NCBI GenBank assembly: GCA_001898185.1
Contig: MKTI01000009.1
Coordinates: 536,813 to 600,812 of the forward strand
DNA length: 64,000 bases
Source: Cellulomonas sp. 73-145
Lineage (GTDB): Bacteria; Actinomycetota; Actinomycetes; Actinomycetales; Cellulomonadaceae
Reading direction: 5' to 3'
The translations under genes and the position numbers were made by a program. Positions 39,634 to 47,131 of the stretch are shown here, piece after piece; position 1 is the first letter of the stretch, and every line of letters begins with the position of its first letter. The notes under the pieces are model-generated. The model was not told the DNA's origin and did not search any database. It worked only from the letters and a program-made list of their open reading frames with translations.

Positions 39634-41133
39634 ATGCGTCCCTCGATCACACCCCGGGCCGGTTGGTTGCTCGCAGCCCTCCTGACTGTGGCGCTGACCG
39701 GTTGGGCACCGGCGGTCCAGCACCCGACGGCGGTGACCCCGACGCCTACCTCGTCCGCCGTGACCAAGGCCCCGGCTCGGCACTTCGTGTCGCGCCCGGA
39801 CCTCACACCGCCCGTCATCACGGCCACCACCGCCGACGCGGGCCTGGCGCTGGCGCCTGCCGCCGAGAGCGCGGACGTGTTCCTCGGCCCGAAGGACCTG
39901 GACACGGGCGTCGCCATGCAGGGCGAGCTGATCGTCGACGCGCACGGCCAGCCGGTGTGGGTCGACGGCTCCAGCACGGGGACGTTCGACTTCCGCGAGC
40001 AGACATACCAGGGCAGGCCCGTGCTGACCTACTGGGCGGGGGCGTCCTCCTCGTACGGCCACGGGGACGTCGTCGTCCTGGACCAGACGTACACGCGGGT
40101 CGCCACGGTCACCACGGGTGGCGACCTCGGCGCCCACCAGGCCGACATGCACGAGACCACCATCACGCCGCAGGGCACGATGCTGCTGACGTCCTACCCG
40201 GAGGTCCGCGCCGACCTGAGCAGCACCGGCGGTCCGAAGGACGGCTGGGTGCTCGAGGGCGTCGCGCAGGAGGTGGACATCGCCACCGGACGGGTCCTGT
40301 TCGAGTGGCGCTCGCTGGACCACGTACCGATCTCCGACACCTTCCAGCCGCTGTCGCCCGGTCAGGGCACCCAGGCGAACCCCTTCGACTACCTGCACAT
40401 GAACTCGGTGTCGCAGGACGGGCCCGACCACCTGCTGATCTCGGCGCGCAACACGCACACGGTGTACGAAGTCGCCCGGGGGACCGGTGCCGTCACGTGG
40501 CAGCTCGGCGGTCGGCACAGCAGCTTCACCTTCGGGCCCGGGGCCGCGTTCGCGTGGCAGCACGACGCGCGCAGGCAGGCCGACGGCACCCTGACGCTGT
40601 TCGACAACGAGGCGCCGCCGACGTCCTCCCGGGGCCTGCGACTGTCGCTCGACACATCGACCATGACGGCGACGCTCGTCGTGCAGTACCTCCCGCCCGC
40701 TGCCAGGGCGGCGGCCACGCAGGGCGACGTACAGGTGCTGCCGGACGGCAACGTGATGGTCGGCTGGGGTCAGGAGCCGTACTACTCCGAGTACACCGCC
40801 GGCGGTCAGCTGCTCTCGGACGCCACCTTCACCGCCGGCTCGAGCTACCGGGCGTTCGTCGCGCCGTGGACGGGCACACCGACGGCGCCGCCGGATGCCG
40901 TGCTGCGGCGCAGCGGATCGGCGGGGACCGTCTACGTGAGCTGGAACGGGGCGACGCAGGTGGCGTCGTGGCGCGTGCTCACCGGGAGCGACGCCTCCGA
41001 TGCCGCGCCGGCCGCCACCGTGCCACGAGCGGGGTTCGAGACCGCGATCCCGGTGAAGCACCCGGGCAGCTACGTCGAGGTCCAGGCCCTCGACGCCGCG
41101 GGGACGGTGCTCCGCAGCGTCGTGGTTGGGTAG
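39634..41133 (+). CDS. Secreted arylsulfotransferase-like protein (ASST family)
   Basis: The 499-aa product starts with a signal peptide (MRPSITPRAGWLLAALLTVA). The mature part resembles the arylsulfotransferase family, a beta-propeller. It has repeated segments such as DGPDHLLISARNTHTVYEV, GAVTWQLGG and FAWQHDARRQADGTLTLFDN, the last holding the family's conserved His. The family moves sulfate between phenolic compounds or is of unknown role in actinobacteria. It diverges from the sulfur operon, which may be coincidence. An in-frame ATG at 39502 would remove the clear signal peptide and was rejected. Confidence 0.78.
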   Translation: MRPSITPRAGWLLAALLTVALTGWAPAVQHPTAVTPTPTSSAVTKAPARHFVSRPDLTPPVITATTADAGLALAPAAESADVFLGPKDLDTGVAMQGELIVDAHGQPVWVDGSSTGTFDFREQTYQGRPVLTYWAGASSSYGHGDVVVLDQTYTRVATVTTGGDLGAHQADMHETTITPQGTMLLTSYPEVRADLSSTGGPKDGWVLEGVAQEVDIATGRVLFEWRSLDHVPISDTFQPLSPGQGTQANPFDYLHMNSVSQDGPDHLLISARNTHTVYEVARGTGAVTWQLGGRHSSFTFGPGAAFAWQHDARRQADGTLTLFDNEAPPTSSRGLRLSLDTSTMTATLVVQYLPPAARAAATQGDVQVLPDGNVMVGWGQEPYYSEYTAGGQLLSDATFTAGSSYRAFVAPWTGTPTAPPDAVLRRSGSAGTVYVSWNGATQVASWRVLTGSDASDAAPAATVPRAGFETAIPVKHPGSYVEVQALDAAGTVLRSVVVG

Positions 41134-41158
41134 CGCCAGACCGTTTCGACGGGTCGGC

Positions 41159-41860
41159 TCAGTCCCGCGGCCGGCTGCTCAGCCGGACGCAGCAGAAGCC
41201 TGGTGCGGGCGCGAGCTCGGCCCCGACCCCCGGCACGGCCAGTCCCTCGATGACGCCGTCGATCAGCGCGAGGTTCATCGCGCACACCAGGTCGGTGTGC
41301 TCGGCGGCGAGCCGGTCGAAGGGGCAGTTCGCCAGGCACACGTCACCGTCGACCGTGCGTGGCTCGTAGCCGTGCTCGGCCAGCACCTGCGCCGTCCGTT
41401 CCAACCCGGTCCCCTCGTCCGTCGCCCCCTGCGCCGTCGACGCGGCCGCGAGGCGTCGTCCCTGCGCTGCTGCGGTCTCGCGGACGGCCTGATCGATCGG
41501 GGTCCCGTCACCGAGCGCCCGGTCGATGGCCGTGGCGAGCACGTCTCCGGCGAGGTCGTAGTGCCGCTCCGGCAGGGAGACCGAGACCTCCCGGTCGGAG
41601 CGGCGGTAGAGCTTCGAGGGCCTGCCCGCCCCGGGCCCGGACCTGCCGGACAGTCGGCGGAACTGGACCTCGAGCAGGCCCTCCTCGACCAGGCGGTCCA
41701 GATGGAACTTCGCCGAGTGCAGCGGCATGCCGAGGGCCGTCGCGGCCTGCTCGCGGCTGACGGCGTGCGGCTCGGACACCACGTAGCGGTAGAGCGCCCG
41801 CCGGGCCGGTTCGGCCAGGGCACCGATCGCCGAGAGGTCGTCGGCGAGCTCGTCCGGCAC
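41159..41860 (-). CDS. Winged-helix Fe-S regulator, SufR-like
   Basis: The 233-aa protein has an N-terminal winged helix-turn-helix (EPARRALYRYVVSE through LHSAKFHLDRLVEEGLL) and a GRPSKLYRRS wing. A C-terminal sensor domain has the cysteines VCLANCPFDRL, LVCAMN and GFCCVRL. That cysteine spacing matches the SufR type, which binds a 4Fe-4S or 2Fe-2S cluster and represses when the cluster is intact. It diverges from the sORF-folE-reductase unit, and a candidate operator lies in the gap. A suf cluster is not adjacent. Sensing of iron, redox or NO is inferred. Confidence 0.82.
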   Translation of the reverse strand: MPDELADDLSAIGALAEPARRALYRYVVSEPHAVSREQAATALGMPLHSAKFHLDRLVEEGLLEVQFRRLSGRSGPGAGRPSKLYRRSDREVSVSLPERHYDLAGDVLATAIDRALGDGTPIDQAVRETAAAQGRRLAAASTAQGATDEGTGLERTAQVLAEHGYEPRTVDGDVCLANCPFDRLAAEHTDLVCAMNLALIDGVIEGLAVPGVGAELAPAPGFCCVRLSSRPRD

Positions 41861-41888
41861 GACAGCCCCTTTCTATCGGAGATTCCCA

Positions 41889-41917
41889 TTGACCTAAGAC
41901 CGGGTTCGTTCTAACGT
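41889..41917 (+). promoter_or_regulatory. Promoter for the sORF-folE-reductase unit
   Basis: TTGACC (41889-41894) and TAACGT (41912-41917) are spaced by exactly 17 bp. This is a near-consensus housekeeping promoter, 38 bp before the ATG at 41955. Confidence 0.65.
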
Positions 41918-41937
41918 CCACAAAGTACACCGTTAGA
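41910..41937. promoter_or_regulatory. Inverted repeat overlapping the -10 box (candidate Fe-S regulator operator)
   Basis: TCTAACG (41910-41916) and CGTTAGA (41931-41937) are perfect complements separated by 14 bp. The left arm covers the -10 box of the plus-strand promoter, so a bound dimer would block transcription. The adjacent divergent SufR-like gene is the obvious candidate for its binder. Confidence 0.6.
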
Positions 41938-41954
41938 GAGTTCAGGAGGCTGCC

Positions 41955-42077
41955 ATGACCGAGACTCGCACCCGATCGCGGGCGACCGGTCAGGCCGTCC
42001 GACCACCGCTGACACGTTCATCGGCGCCGGTCGCACCGCGGATGGCATCGGCTGCACCTGGTCGGCCGGGCCGATGA
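41955..42077 (+). CDS. 40-aa small ORF coupled to folE, function unknown
   Basis: An AGGAGG five bases before the ATG gives an almost ideal ribosome-binding site. The stop overlaps the folE start (ATGA). The product is basic and rich in Arg, Pro and Ala with no recognisable domain. It may be a real micro-protein or a short reading frame that delivers ribosomes to folE, whose own start lacks a good site. Confidence 0.5.
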   Translation: MTETRTRSRATGQAVRPPLTRSSAPVAPRMASAAPGRPGR

Positions 42078-42718
42078 CGGGGGCCCAGTCGCTGGACCGC
42101 AGCGACGAGGCGTCGAACCTGTTGTCGTGGCGGCCCCGGGTGGCGCACGAGGCGGCGCCGGTGGACCTGGATGCTGCCGAGCGTGCGGCCGGTGCCCTGC
42201 TCGCCGCGCTCGGCCTGCCCGTGGACAGCGCCGGGATGGCGGAGACCCCGCGGCGGATGGCGACGGCCTACGCCGAGATGCTCGCGGCCCGTGCGTTCGA
42301 CTTCACCACGTTCCCCAACACCGAGGGGTACGACGAGCTGGTCCTGGTTCAGGACATCCCCGTCCGGTCGGTCTGCGAGCACCACATGCTGCCGTTCGTC
42401 GGGGTGGCCCACGTCGGCTACCTGCCGCGCGACCGGATCCTCGGCCTGTCCAAGTTCGCGCGCGTCGTCGAGCTCTTCGCCCATCGTCCGCAGACCCAGG
42501 AGCGGCTGACCAAGCAGGTCGCCCAGCTGCTGCAGGACCGGCTGGCACCGCGCGGCGTCGGGGTCGTCGTCGAGGCCGAGCACACGTGCATGACCCTGCG
42601 GGGCGTGCGGGCAGCCGGCACCCGCACGGTCACCTCGGCCCTGCTCGGGGCGCTGCGGGAGAACGCCTCCTCGCGAGCCGAGTTCCTCTCCCTCACCCGC
42701 ACGCACCTGGAGGTCTGA
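42074..42718 (+). CDS. folE: GTP cyclohydrolase I (FolE, type IA)
   Basis: FolE converts GTP to dihydroneopterin triphosphate, the first step to folate or biopterin. The 214-aa protein has the zinc ligands in SVCEHHMLPF and TCMTLRGV, the GYLPRDRILGLSKFARVVE active-site stretch and the C-terminal helix TRTVTSALLGA. It is the zinc-dependent type. No other folate gene is nearby. It is sandwiched between a small ORF and a flavoprotein under an Fe-S regulator's promoter, so it may be a second, stress-linked copy. Confidence 0.93.
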   Translation: MTGAQSLDRSDEASNLLSWRPRVAHEAAPVDLDAAERAAGALLAALGLPVDSAGMAETPRRMATAYAEMLAARAFDFTTFPNTEGYDELVLVQDIPVRSVCEHHMLPFVGVAHVGYLPRDRILGLSKFARVVELFAHRPQTQERLTKQVAQLLQDRLAPRGVGVVVEAEHTCMTLRGVRAAGTRTVTSALLGALRENASSRAEFLSLTRTHLEV

Positions 42719-43899
42719 TGGACACGTTCGTGATCGTCGGCGGTGGGCTTGCCGCCGCGACCTCCGTCGGCGAGCTGCGCGACCGCGGGTTCGACGGCCG
42801 CCTGGTCCTGGTGGGTGCCGAGCAGCACCTGCCGTACGAGCGCCCGCCACTGTCGAAGGGCTATCTCCTCGGGACCGCCCAGCTCGACGACGCCTTCGTC
42901 CACCCGTCGTCGTGGTACGCCGACCACGACGTGGAGCTGCGGCTGGGGACCGCGGTGACCCGCATCGACCCCGGCGCCCACACGGTGACCACCGGTCAGG
43001 ACGCGCTGGCCTACGACCGGCTCCTGATCGCCACGGGCGCCAGGCCGCGTCGGCTCGGGATCGCCGACGACAGCGGTGCGCCGGTCGCGTACCTGCGCAC
43101 CATGGAGGACAGCCAGCGCCTCAAGCCTGCTCTGGCGCCCGGTCGTCGGATCGTCGTCGTCGGAGGCGGCTGGATCGGCCTGGAGGTGGCTGCGGCAGCC
43201 CGCACGGCCGGCGCGGACGTCGTCGTGCTCGAGGCCCTCGAGCTGCCGCTCGTCCGTGTGCTCGGGCCGGAGGTGGCCGGGGTCTTTCGCGACCTGCACC
43301 TCGAGCACGGCGTGGACGTCCGCACGCGGGTGTCCGTCACCGGTGTCGCGCGAGACGGCGACCGTGCCGTCGTGACGCTCGCCGACGGCTCGTCGCTCAC
43401 CGCCGACCTCCTCGTCGTCGGTGTCGGGGTCGCCCCCAACAGCGAGCTCGCGCAGGCTGCCGGCCTGGACACGGACAACGGCGTGCTCGTCGACGAGCGC
43501 CTGCGTGCCTCCGACCCGGACGTGTTCGCGGCCGGCGACGTCGCGAACGCCTACCACCCGGCCCTCGGGCGGCGGGTTCGCCTGGAGCACTGGGACACCG
43601 CGATCGAGCACGGGCGGACCGCCGCGCGCAACATGCTCGGGGGAGCGGAGCCGTACTCCCGGCTGCCGTACTTCTTCACCGACCAGTACGACCTCGGCAT
43701 CGAGTACGTGGGCAGCGTCGGCCCGGACGGGTACGACGAGGTGGTCCTGCGCGGCGACGTGGCGGGCCGTCGGTTCACCGCGTTCTGGGTCAAGGACGAC
43801 CGGGTCGTGGCCGGGATGCACGCCAACGACTGGGACGCCATCGAGTCCGTCCGACGCATCGTGACGGCCGGACGGGTGGACCCCATCCCCTTGAGCTAG
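42718..43899 (+). CDS. FAD/NAD(P)-dependent oxidoreductase, ferredoxin/rubredoxin reductase type
   Basis: The 393-aa protein has the FAD motif FVIVGGGLAAATSVGEL and the PYERPPLSKGYL segment. The NAD-binding motif is RIVVVGGGWIGLEVAA, and VFAAGDVAN binds the flavin. A reductase C-terminal domain follows, with LPYFFTDQYDLGIEYVG. It should reduce a ferredoxin or rubredoxin; none is encoded beside it. Its ATG overlaps the folE stop (TGATG). The next gene converges after 34 bp. Confidence 0.88.
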   Translation: MDTFVIVGGGLAAATSVGELRDRGFDGRLVLVGAEQHLPYERPPLSKGYLLGTAQLDDAFVHPSSWYADHDVELRLGTAVTRIDPGAHTVTTGQDALAYDRLLIATGARPRRLGIADDSGAPVAYLRTMEDSQRLKPALAPGRRIVVVGGGWIGLEVAAAARTAGADVVVLEALELPLVRVLGPEVAGVFRDLHLEHGVDVRTRVSVTGVARDGDRAVVTLADGSSLTADLLVVGVGVAPNSELAQAAGLDTDNGVLVDERLRASDPDVFAAGDVANAYHPALGRRVRLEHWDTAIEHGRTAARNMLGGAEPYSRLPYFFTDQYDLGIEYVGSVGPDGYDEVVLRGDVAGRRFTAFWVKDDRVVAGMHANDWDAIESVRRIVTAGRVDPIPLS

Positions 43900-43933
43900 T
43901 CCGGCTCGACGGCGCCGGGGCGTGGAGGACCCG

Positions 43934-44133
43934 TCACGCTCCGCCCTGGACGTGCTCCTCGACTCGCGAGGCGGACCCGGCCTGGGCGTCCTGCGGACTC
44001 GGCTCGGTGGCGCGCTGGTAGCGATCGGCGAGCATCCGGACGTGGTCGACGAGCTCCGTGGGTTCCGTCACGGTGAAGTCGACGCCGAGAAGGCCGAGAT
44101 GGAGGGCGAGCGCCTCCACGCTGTCCGCGCCGC
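43934..44133 (-). pseudogene. C-terminal fragment of a WYL-domain transcriptional regulator
   Basis: About 65 residues are recognisable. They start near DSVEALALHLGLLGVDFTV and continue TEPTELVDHVRMLADRYQRAT, the usual end of YafY/DeoR-like WYL regulators. A short Ala/Ser/Glu tail and a stop at 43934 follow. Homology ends at about 44130, where the neighbouring plus-strand fragment begins. The HTH and most of the WYL domain are missing. Confidence 0.6.
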
Positions 44134-44507
44134 TGCAAGGCGGCGACGTGATTCGCGTGCCGTACGCAGAGGCGGCTTTCAGCGTCGTGCACGAGCGGGA
44201 CGTCGCCGAGGTGGCCGCACGCATCCTGACGCGCGGCGGGCACGCGGGGCAGACCTACGACCTGACCGGCCCGGAGCCGCTGACCCAGGCGCAGCAGGTC
44301 CGCGTCCTCGGTCAGACGCTGGGGCGGCCGCTCGTCGTCGAGGACCTCGACCCGGAGCCCGTGATCGAGCAGATGAGTCAGTTCATGGACCGCGACCTCC
44401 TGGTCGCGCACTTCGCGCTGATGGCGAGAGCCGTCGGCAGGCCCACGCCGGTCAACGACGCGATCGAGCAGATCACCGGGCACCGGGCGCGCACGTACGC
44501 ACAGTGA
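44134..44507 (+). pseudogene. C-terminal fragment of an NmrA/SDR-like NAD(P)-binding protein
   Basis: From about 44134 the frame reads LQGGDVIRVPYAEAAFSVVH, then the ERDVAEVAARIL and YDLTGPEPLTQAQQVRVLG segments of NmrA-like atypical SDR proteins, ending at 44507. The N-terminal Rossmann half with the GxxGxxG motif is absent. An open frame from 44058 is only a chance extension into the regulator remnant. This fragment cannot bind cofactor. Confidence 0.65.
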
Positions 44508-44624
44508 GCTGCGGACCACAGGGCCGACTTCGGGGGCTGATCGACGAGGCGTCGGCGGCGACGGACGCCCCACCCACTGAGACGGGCCCACGGGAGCAGC
44601 GGCATGCCGATGACATGATGAGCC

Positions 44625-45473
44625 GTGCCGAGCGTGAGTGTCGTCGTCACCGCCCATGACCAGGCGACTCTCGTCGCCGAAGCCGTCGCCTCGGCGTGGG
44701 CGCAGAGCCGGCCGCCGCACGAGGTGATCGTCGTCGACGACGGTTCGACCGACCCGGAGTCACTACGAGTTCTGGGCGAGCTGTCCGCATCAGGTCGGGC
44801 AACGGTCGTGCATCAGACGAATGCCGGAGTGAGCGCTGCCCGCAACGCGGGCATCGCGGCGGCGGGAACGGAGCTCGTCGTCGTGCTGGACGGCGACGAC
44901 CGGATCAGCCCCGCATTCGTCGAGCGCACGGTTTCCCTGCTGGAGAGCGATTCGGCGATCGTCGCCGCCTCAGCATTCCTGAAGCTGCACGGGGTCGTCG
45001 AAGCGGTCGTGCGCCCAACCGGAGGCACGGCGGCGGACTTCCTGCACCGCAACGCATGCCCCGCAACCGCCCTGGTGCGGCGCTCGGCGTGGCAGGCGTG
45101 TCGCGGCTACGACGAGTCGATGCGGGCCGGCTTCGAGGACTGGGACTTCTTCCTGTCGATTCTCGGCACCGATCGGCGCATTGCGATCGTCCCCGAGCCG
45201 CTCGTGGAGTACCGCACTGCCGAAGCGTCGGCGAACGTCCGGTCGATGGCGCACCGGCTCGAGCTGTACGGCCGCCTCATCGACAAGCACAGAGAGGTGT
45301 TCGCCGCGAACCTTCGCACGGCCCTCCTCGCACACGAGTCTCACGCCATCGAGCTGCAGGACCGATGGGAGCAGCTCCTCGTGGCGGACCGGTCGATACC
45401 GGTCGGCGAGATCACCTACGGCGACGGCGGGATGGCCGCGGCGGTCCGAGTCGCGTCGGCCAGGCGGCGATGA
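44625..45473 (+). CDS. Family 2 glycosyltransferase (GT-A)
   Basis: The 282-aa protein opens with SVSVVVTAHDQATLVAEAV and has IVVDDGSTD, NAGVSAARNAGI, VVLDGDDRISPA with the DxD metal site, and FEDWDFFLSILG. These mark a soluble GT2 enzyme that adds sugars to an envelope polysaccharide, glycan or secondary metabolite. No transmembrane segment is seen. The start is GTG 44625. It is the last host-side gene before the tRNA fragment, and its own neighbours are remnants. Confidence 0.88.
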   Translation: MPSVSVVVTAHDQATLVAEAVASAWAQSRPPHEVIVVDDGSTDPESLRVLGELSASGRATVVHQTNAGVSAARNAGIAAAGTELVVVLDGDDRISPAFVERTVSLLESDSAIVAASAFLKLHGVVEAVVRPTGGTAADFLHRNACPATALVRRSAWQACRGYDESMRAGFEDWDFFLSILGTDRRIAIVPEPLVEYRTAEASANVRSMAHRLELYGRLIDKHREVFAANLRTALLAHESHAIELQDRWEQLLVADRSIPVGEITYGDGGMAAAVRVASARRR

Positions 45474-45616
45474 GTGATCGCCGGCCGGTTCTTGTGGGGT
45501 GGGGACACCACGGCTCGGTCGTCGGGCTCGGTGCTGGGCGGCGAGCTGAGTAACCACTGCCATCAGTCTTGTGCCGCGCACATGACACGCCGGTACGTTC
45601 ACGCAGGTCAGAGCGG

Positions 45617-45638
45617 TGCCCCGAGTGGGATTCGAACC
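45617..45638 (-). other. tRNA 3'-end fragment, probable attachment site of the integrated element
   Basis: On the minus strand the sequence reads GGTTCGAATCCCAC, then TCGGGGC and A. This is the T-loop, the 3' half of the T-stem, the acceptor strand and the discriminator of a tRNA whose 5' end would read GCCCCGA. The upstream 5' part of a tRNA is absent: T-stem pairing already fails at the next bases. A tyrosine recombinase gene begins 85 bp away. This is the classical duplicated attachment core left by tRNA-targeted integration. Confidence 0.75.
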
Positions 45639-45722
45639 GCCTCTGCGGGCAGCTGACGCTGGTGCTACGACCTTACCGGATATAGCCTCTGACGTGCAGG
45701 AACGGCCCGACAACCTAGGCGG

Positions 45723-46946
45723 ATGAGGGGAACATCGGGGCCTGCTTACGAACCGCGTGGAAGAGAGATCTTCCACGTATCTTCCACGCCGAGGGGGCGG
45801 GCGGTGCCAGGACGAAGTTCATTCGGCTCTGTCGAAGCGCTGCCCTCGGGACGCTACCGGGCCCGCTACGCAACTGGTGTCGGCTCATGGAAGTCGGCCC
45901 CGACGACCTTCTCCACGAAGACCGCAGCACGGGCCTGGCTCGCCCGCACCCAGGTCTCGCTCGAGCAGGTCGCGGCGGGATCGCCGAAGGCGGTCCAGGC
46001 ATCCCGGCCGCCGCGGCTGCGCGACTACGTCGCGGAGTGGATCGCGGAACGCCGGAACGGTCGCGGTGAGCCGTTGCGGCCGTCCACACGACGCACGTAC
46101 GAGAGCTACCTGCGGCTCCATCTCAGCCCGAAGCGACTCGGTGGGATGCGACTGGACGAGATTTCCCCTGAGAACGTCCGCGCCTGGCACCACGAGCTGG
46201 ATTCGGCGCACCCCACTGGTCGAGCACGCGTCTACGCCTTCCTGCGCACCGTGCTGGCCACGGCAGTGTCGGACGACCTGATCGCCGCGAACCCCTGTCG
46301 GATCCGAGGCGCCGGACAGGCGCGCGCCGTGACGCCTGTCGAGGTGCTGACCCCGCATCAGGTCGCAGACCTCGCGGAAGCGGTGGGTGAGCGCTACGCG
46401 GCAGCGATCCACCTGGGCGCATGGTGCCAAATGCGGGTCGGGGAGGTCTTGGCCCTCAGGCGGCGTGATGTCGACCTCGATACCCGGATCGTGCACGTCC
46501 GGCGGGGCGTGACCTGGATCGACGGCGTCGCCATGTTCGGGCCGCCGAAGACCGACGCCGGCATCAGGGACATCGCGATGCCTGACATCGTCGTTGAGGC
46601 ACTCCAGCGCCACCTGATCGGAGTCGGGGGCAGTGGAGACGCGCTCCTCTTCGTCGGCCGCACTCCGGGGTCGCCCCCGCCCGTGCAGACGTTCGCCGAC
46701 GCGGTGAAGCGCGCCGCGCGCCGGAGCGGGCTTCCACTGACCTTCCGCTTCCATCACCTGCGCCACGCAGGCTTGTCTCTGCTGGCCGAGGCCGGCGCCT
46801 CCGTTGCGGAACTCCAGGCCCGCGCCGGCCATTCCACGCCCGCCATGGCGCTGCATTACCAGCACGCGCGTGCCATTCGCGATCGTGACCTCGCCGCGCG
46901 CCTCGACGTCGTCATCGCGGGTGGGGCAGGCCAGATCAAACAGTAG
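45723..46946 (+). CDS. Tyrosine recombinase (phage-type integrase)
   Basis: The 407-aa product has an Arg-rich N-terminal arm-binding part and a SAM-like core-binding domain (STRRTYESYLRLHLSPKRLG). The catalytic domain carries the expected residues: Arg in CQMRVGEVLALR, Lys in GPPKTDAG, HxxR in FHHLRHAG, His in AGHSTPAM and the Tyr in LHYQHA. It should recombine at the tRNA end 85 bp upstream. The start could be ATG 45723 or GTG 45804; the latter has a GGGGGCGG better placed for ribosomes. Confidence 0.92.
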   Translation: MRGTSGPAYEPRGREIFHVSSTPRGRAVPGRSSFGSVEALPSGRYRARYATGVGSWKSAPTTFSTKTAARAWLARTQVSLEQVAAGSPKAVQASRPPRLRDYVAEWIAERRNGRGEPLRPSTRRTYESYLRLHLSPKRLGGMRLDEISPENVRAWHHELDSAHPTGRARVYAFLRTVLATAVSDDLIAANPCRIRGAGQARAVTPVEVLTPHQVADLAEAVGERYAAAIHLGAWCQMRVGEVLALRRRDVDLDTRIVHVRRGVTWIDGVAMFGPPKTDAGIRDIAMPDIVVEALQRHLIGVGGSGDALLFVGRTPGSPPPVQTFADAVKRAARRSGLPLTFRFHHLRHAGLSLLAEAGASVAELQARAGHSTPAMALHYQHARAIRDRDLAARLDVVIAGGAGQIKQ

Positions 46947-47131
46947 ACACAGGCAGTCAGCCCATCTTGCAATACGAACTCCTGGGAACATGTCGTGCTT
47001 GCCGCCCCACGGACCGAGTCCAGCGTGGCGGGTCAGCCACCTACCGGCTTCAGCAGGCCGCAGCCCAAGCGCCTTGACGGGGCCGAGCCACGGCGCCCGA
47101 GTGCGCCAGAGAGGTCGGAGTCGCCCCGCTG

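Noticed and set aside
44058-44507. Intact 149-aa gene starting at 44058
   Set aside because: The first 25 codons lie antisense to the WYL remnant and match nothing; homology to NmrA-like proteins begins only mid-domain.
45617-45700. A complete tRNA gene on the minus strand
   Set aside because: Only the T-loop, the 3' side of the T-stem and the acceptor 3' strand are present; a GCCCCGA 5' strand, D-arm and anticodon arm are absent.
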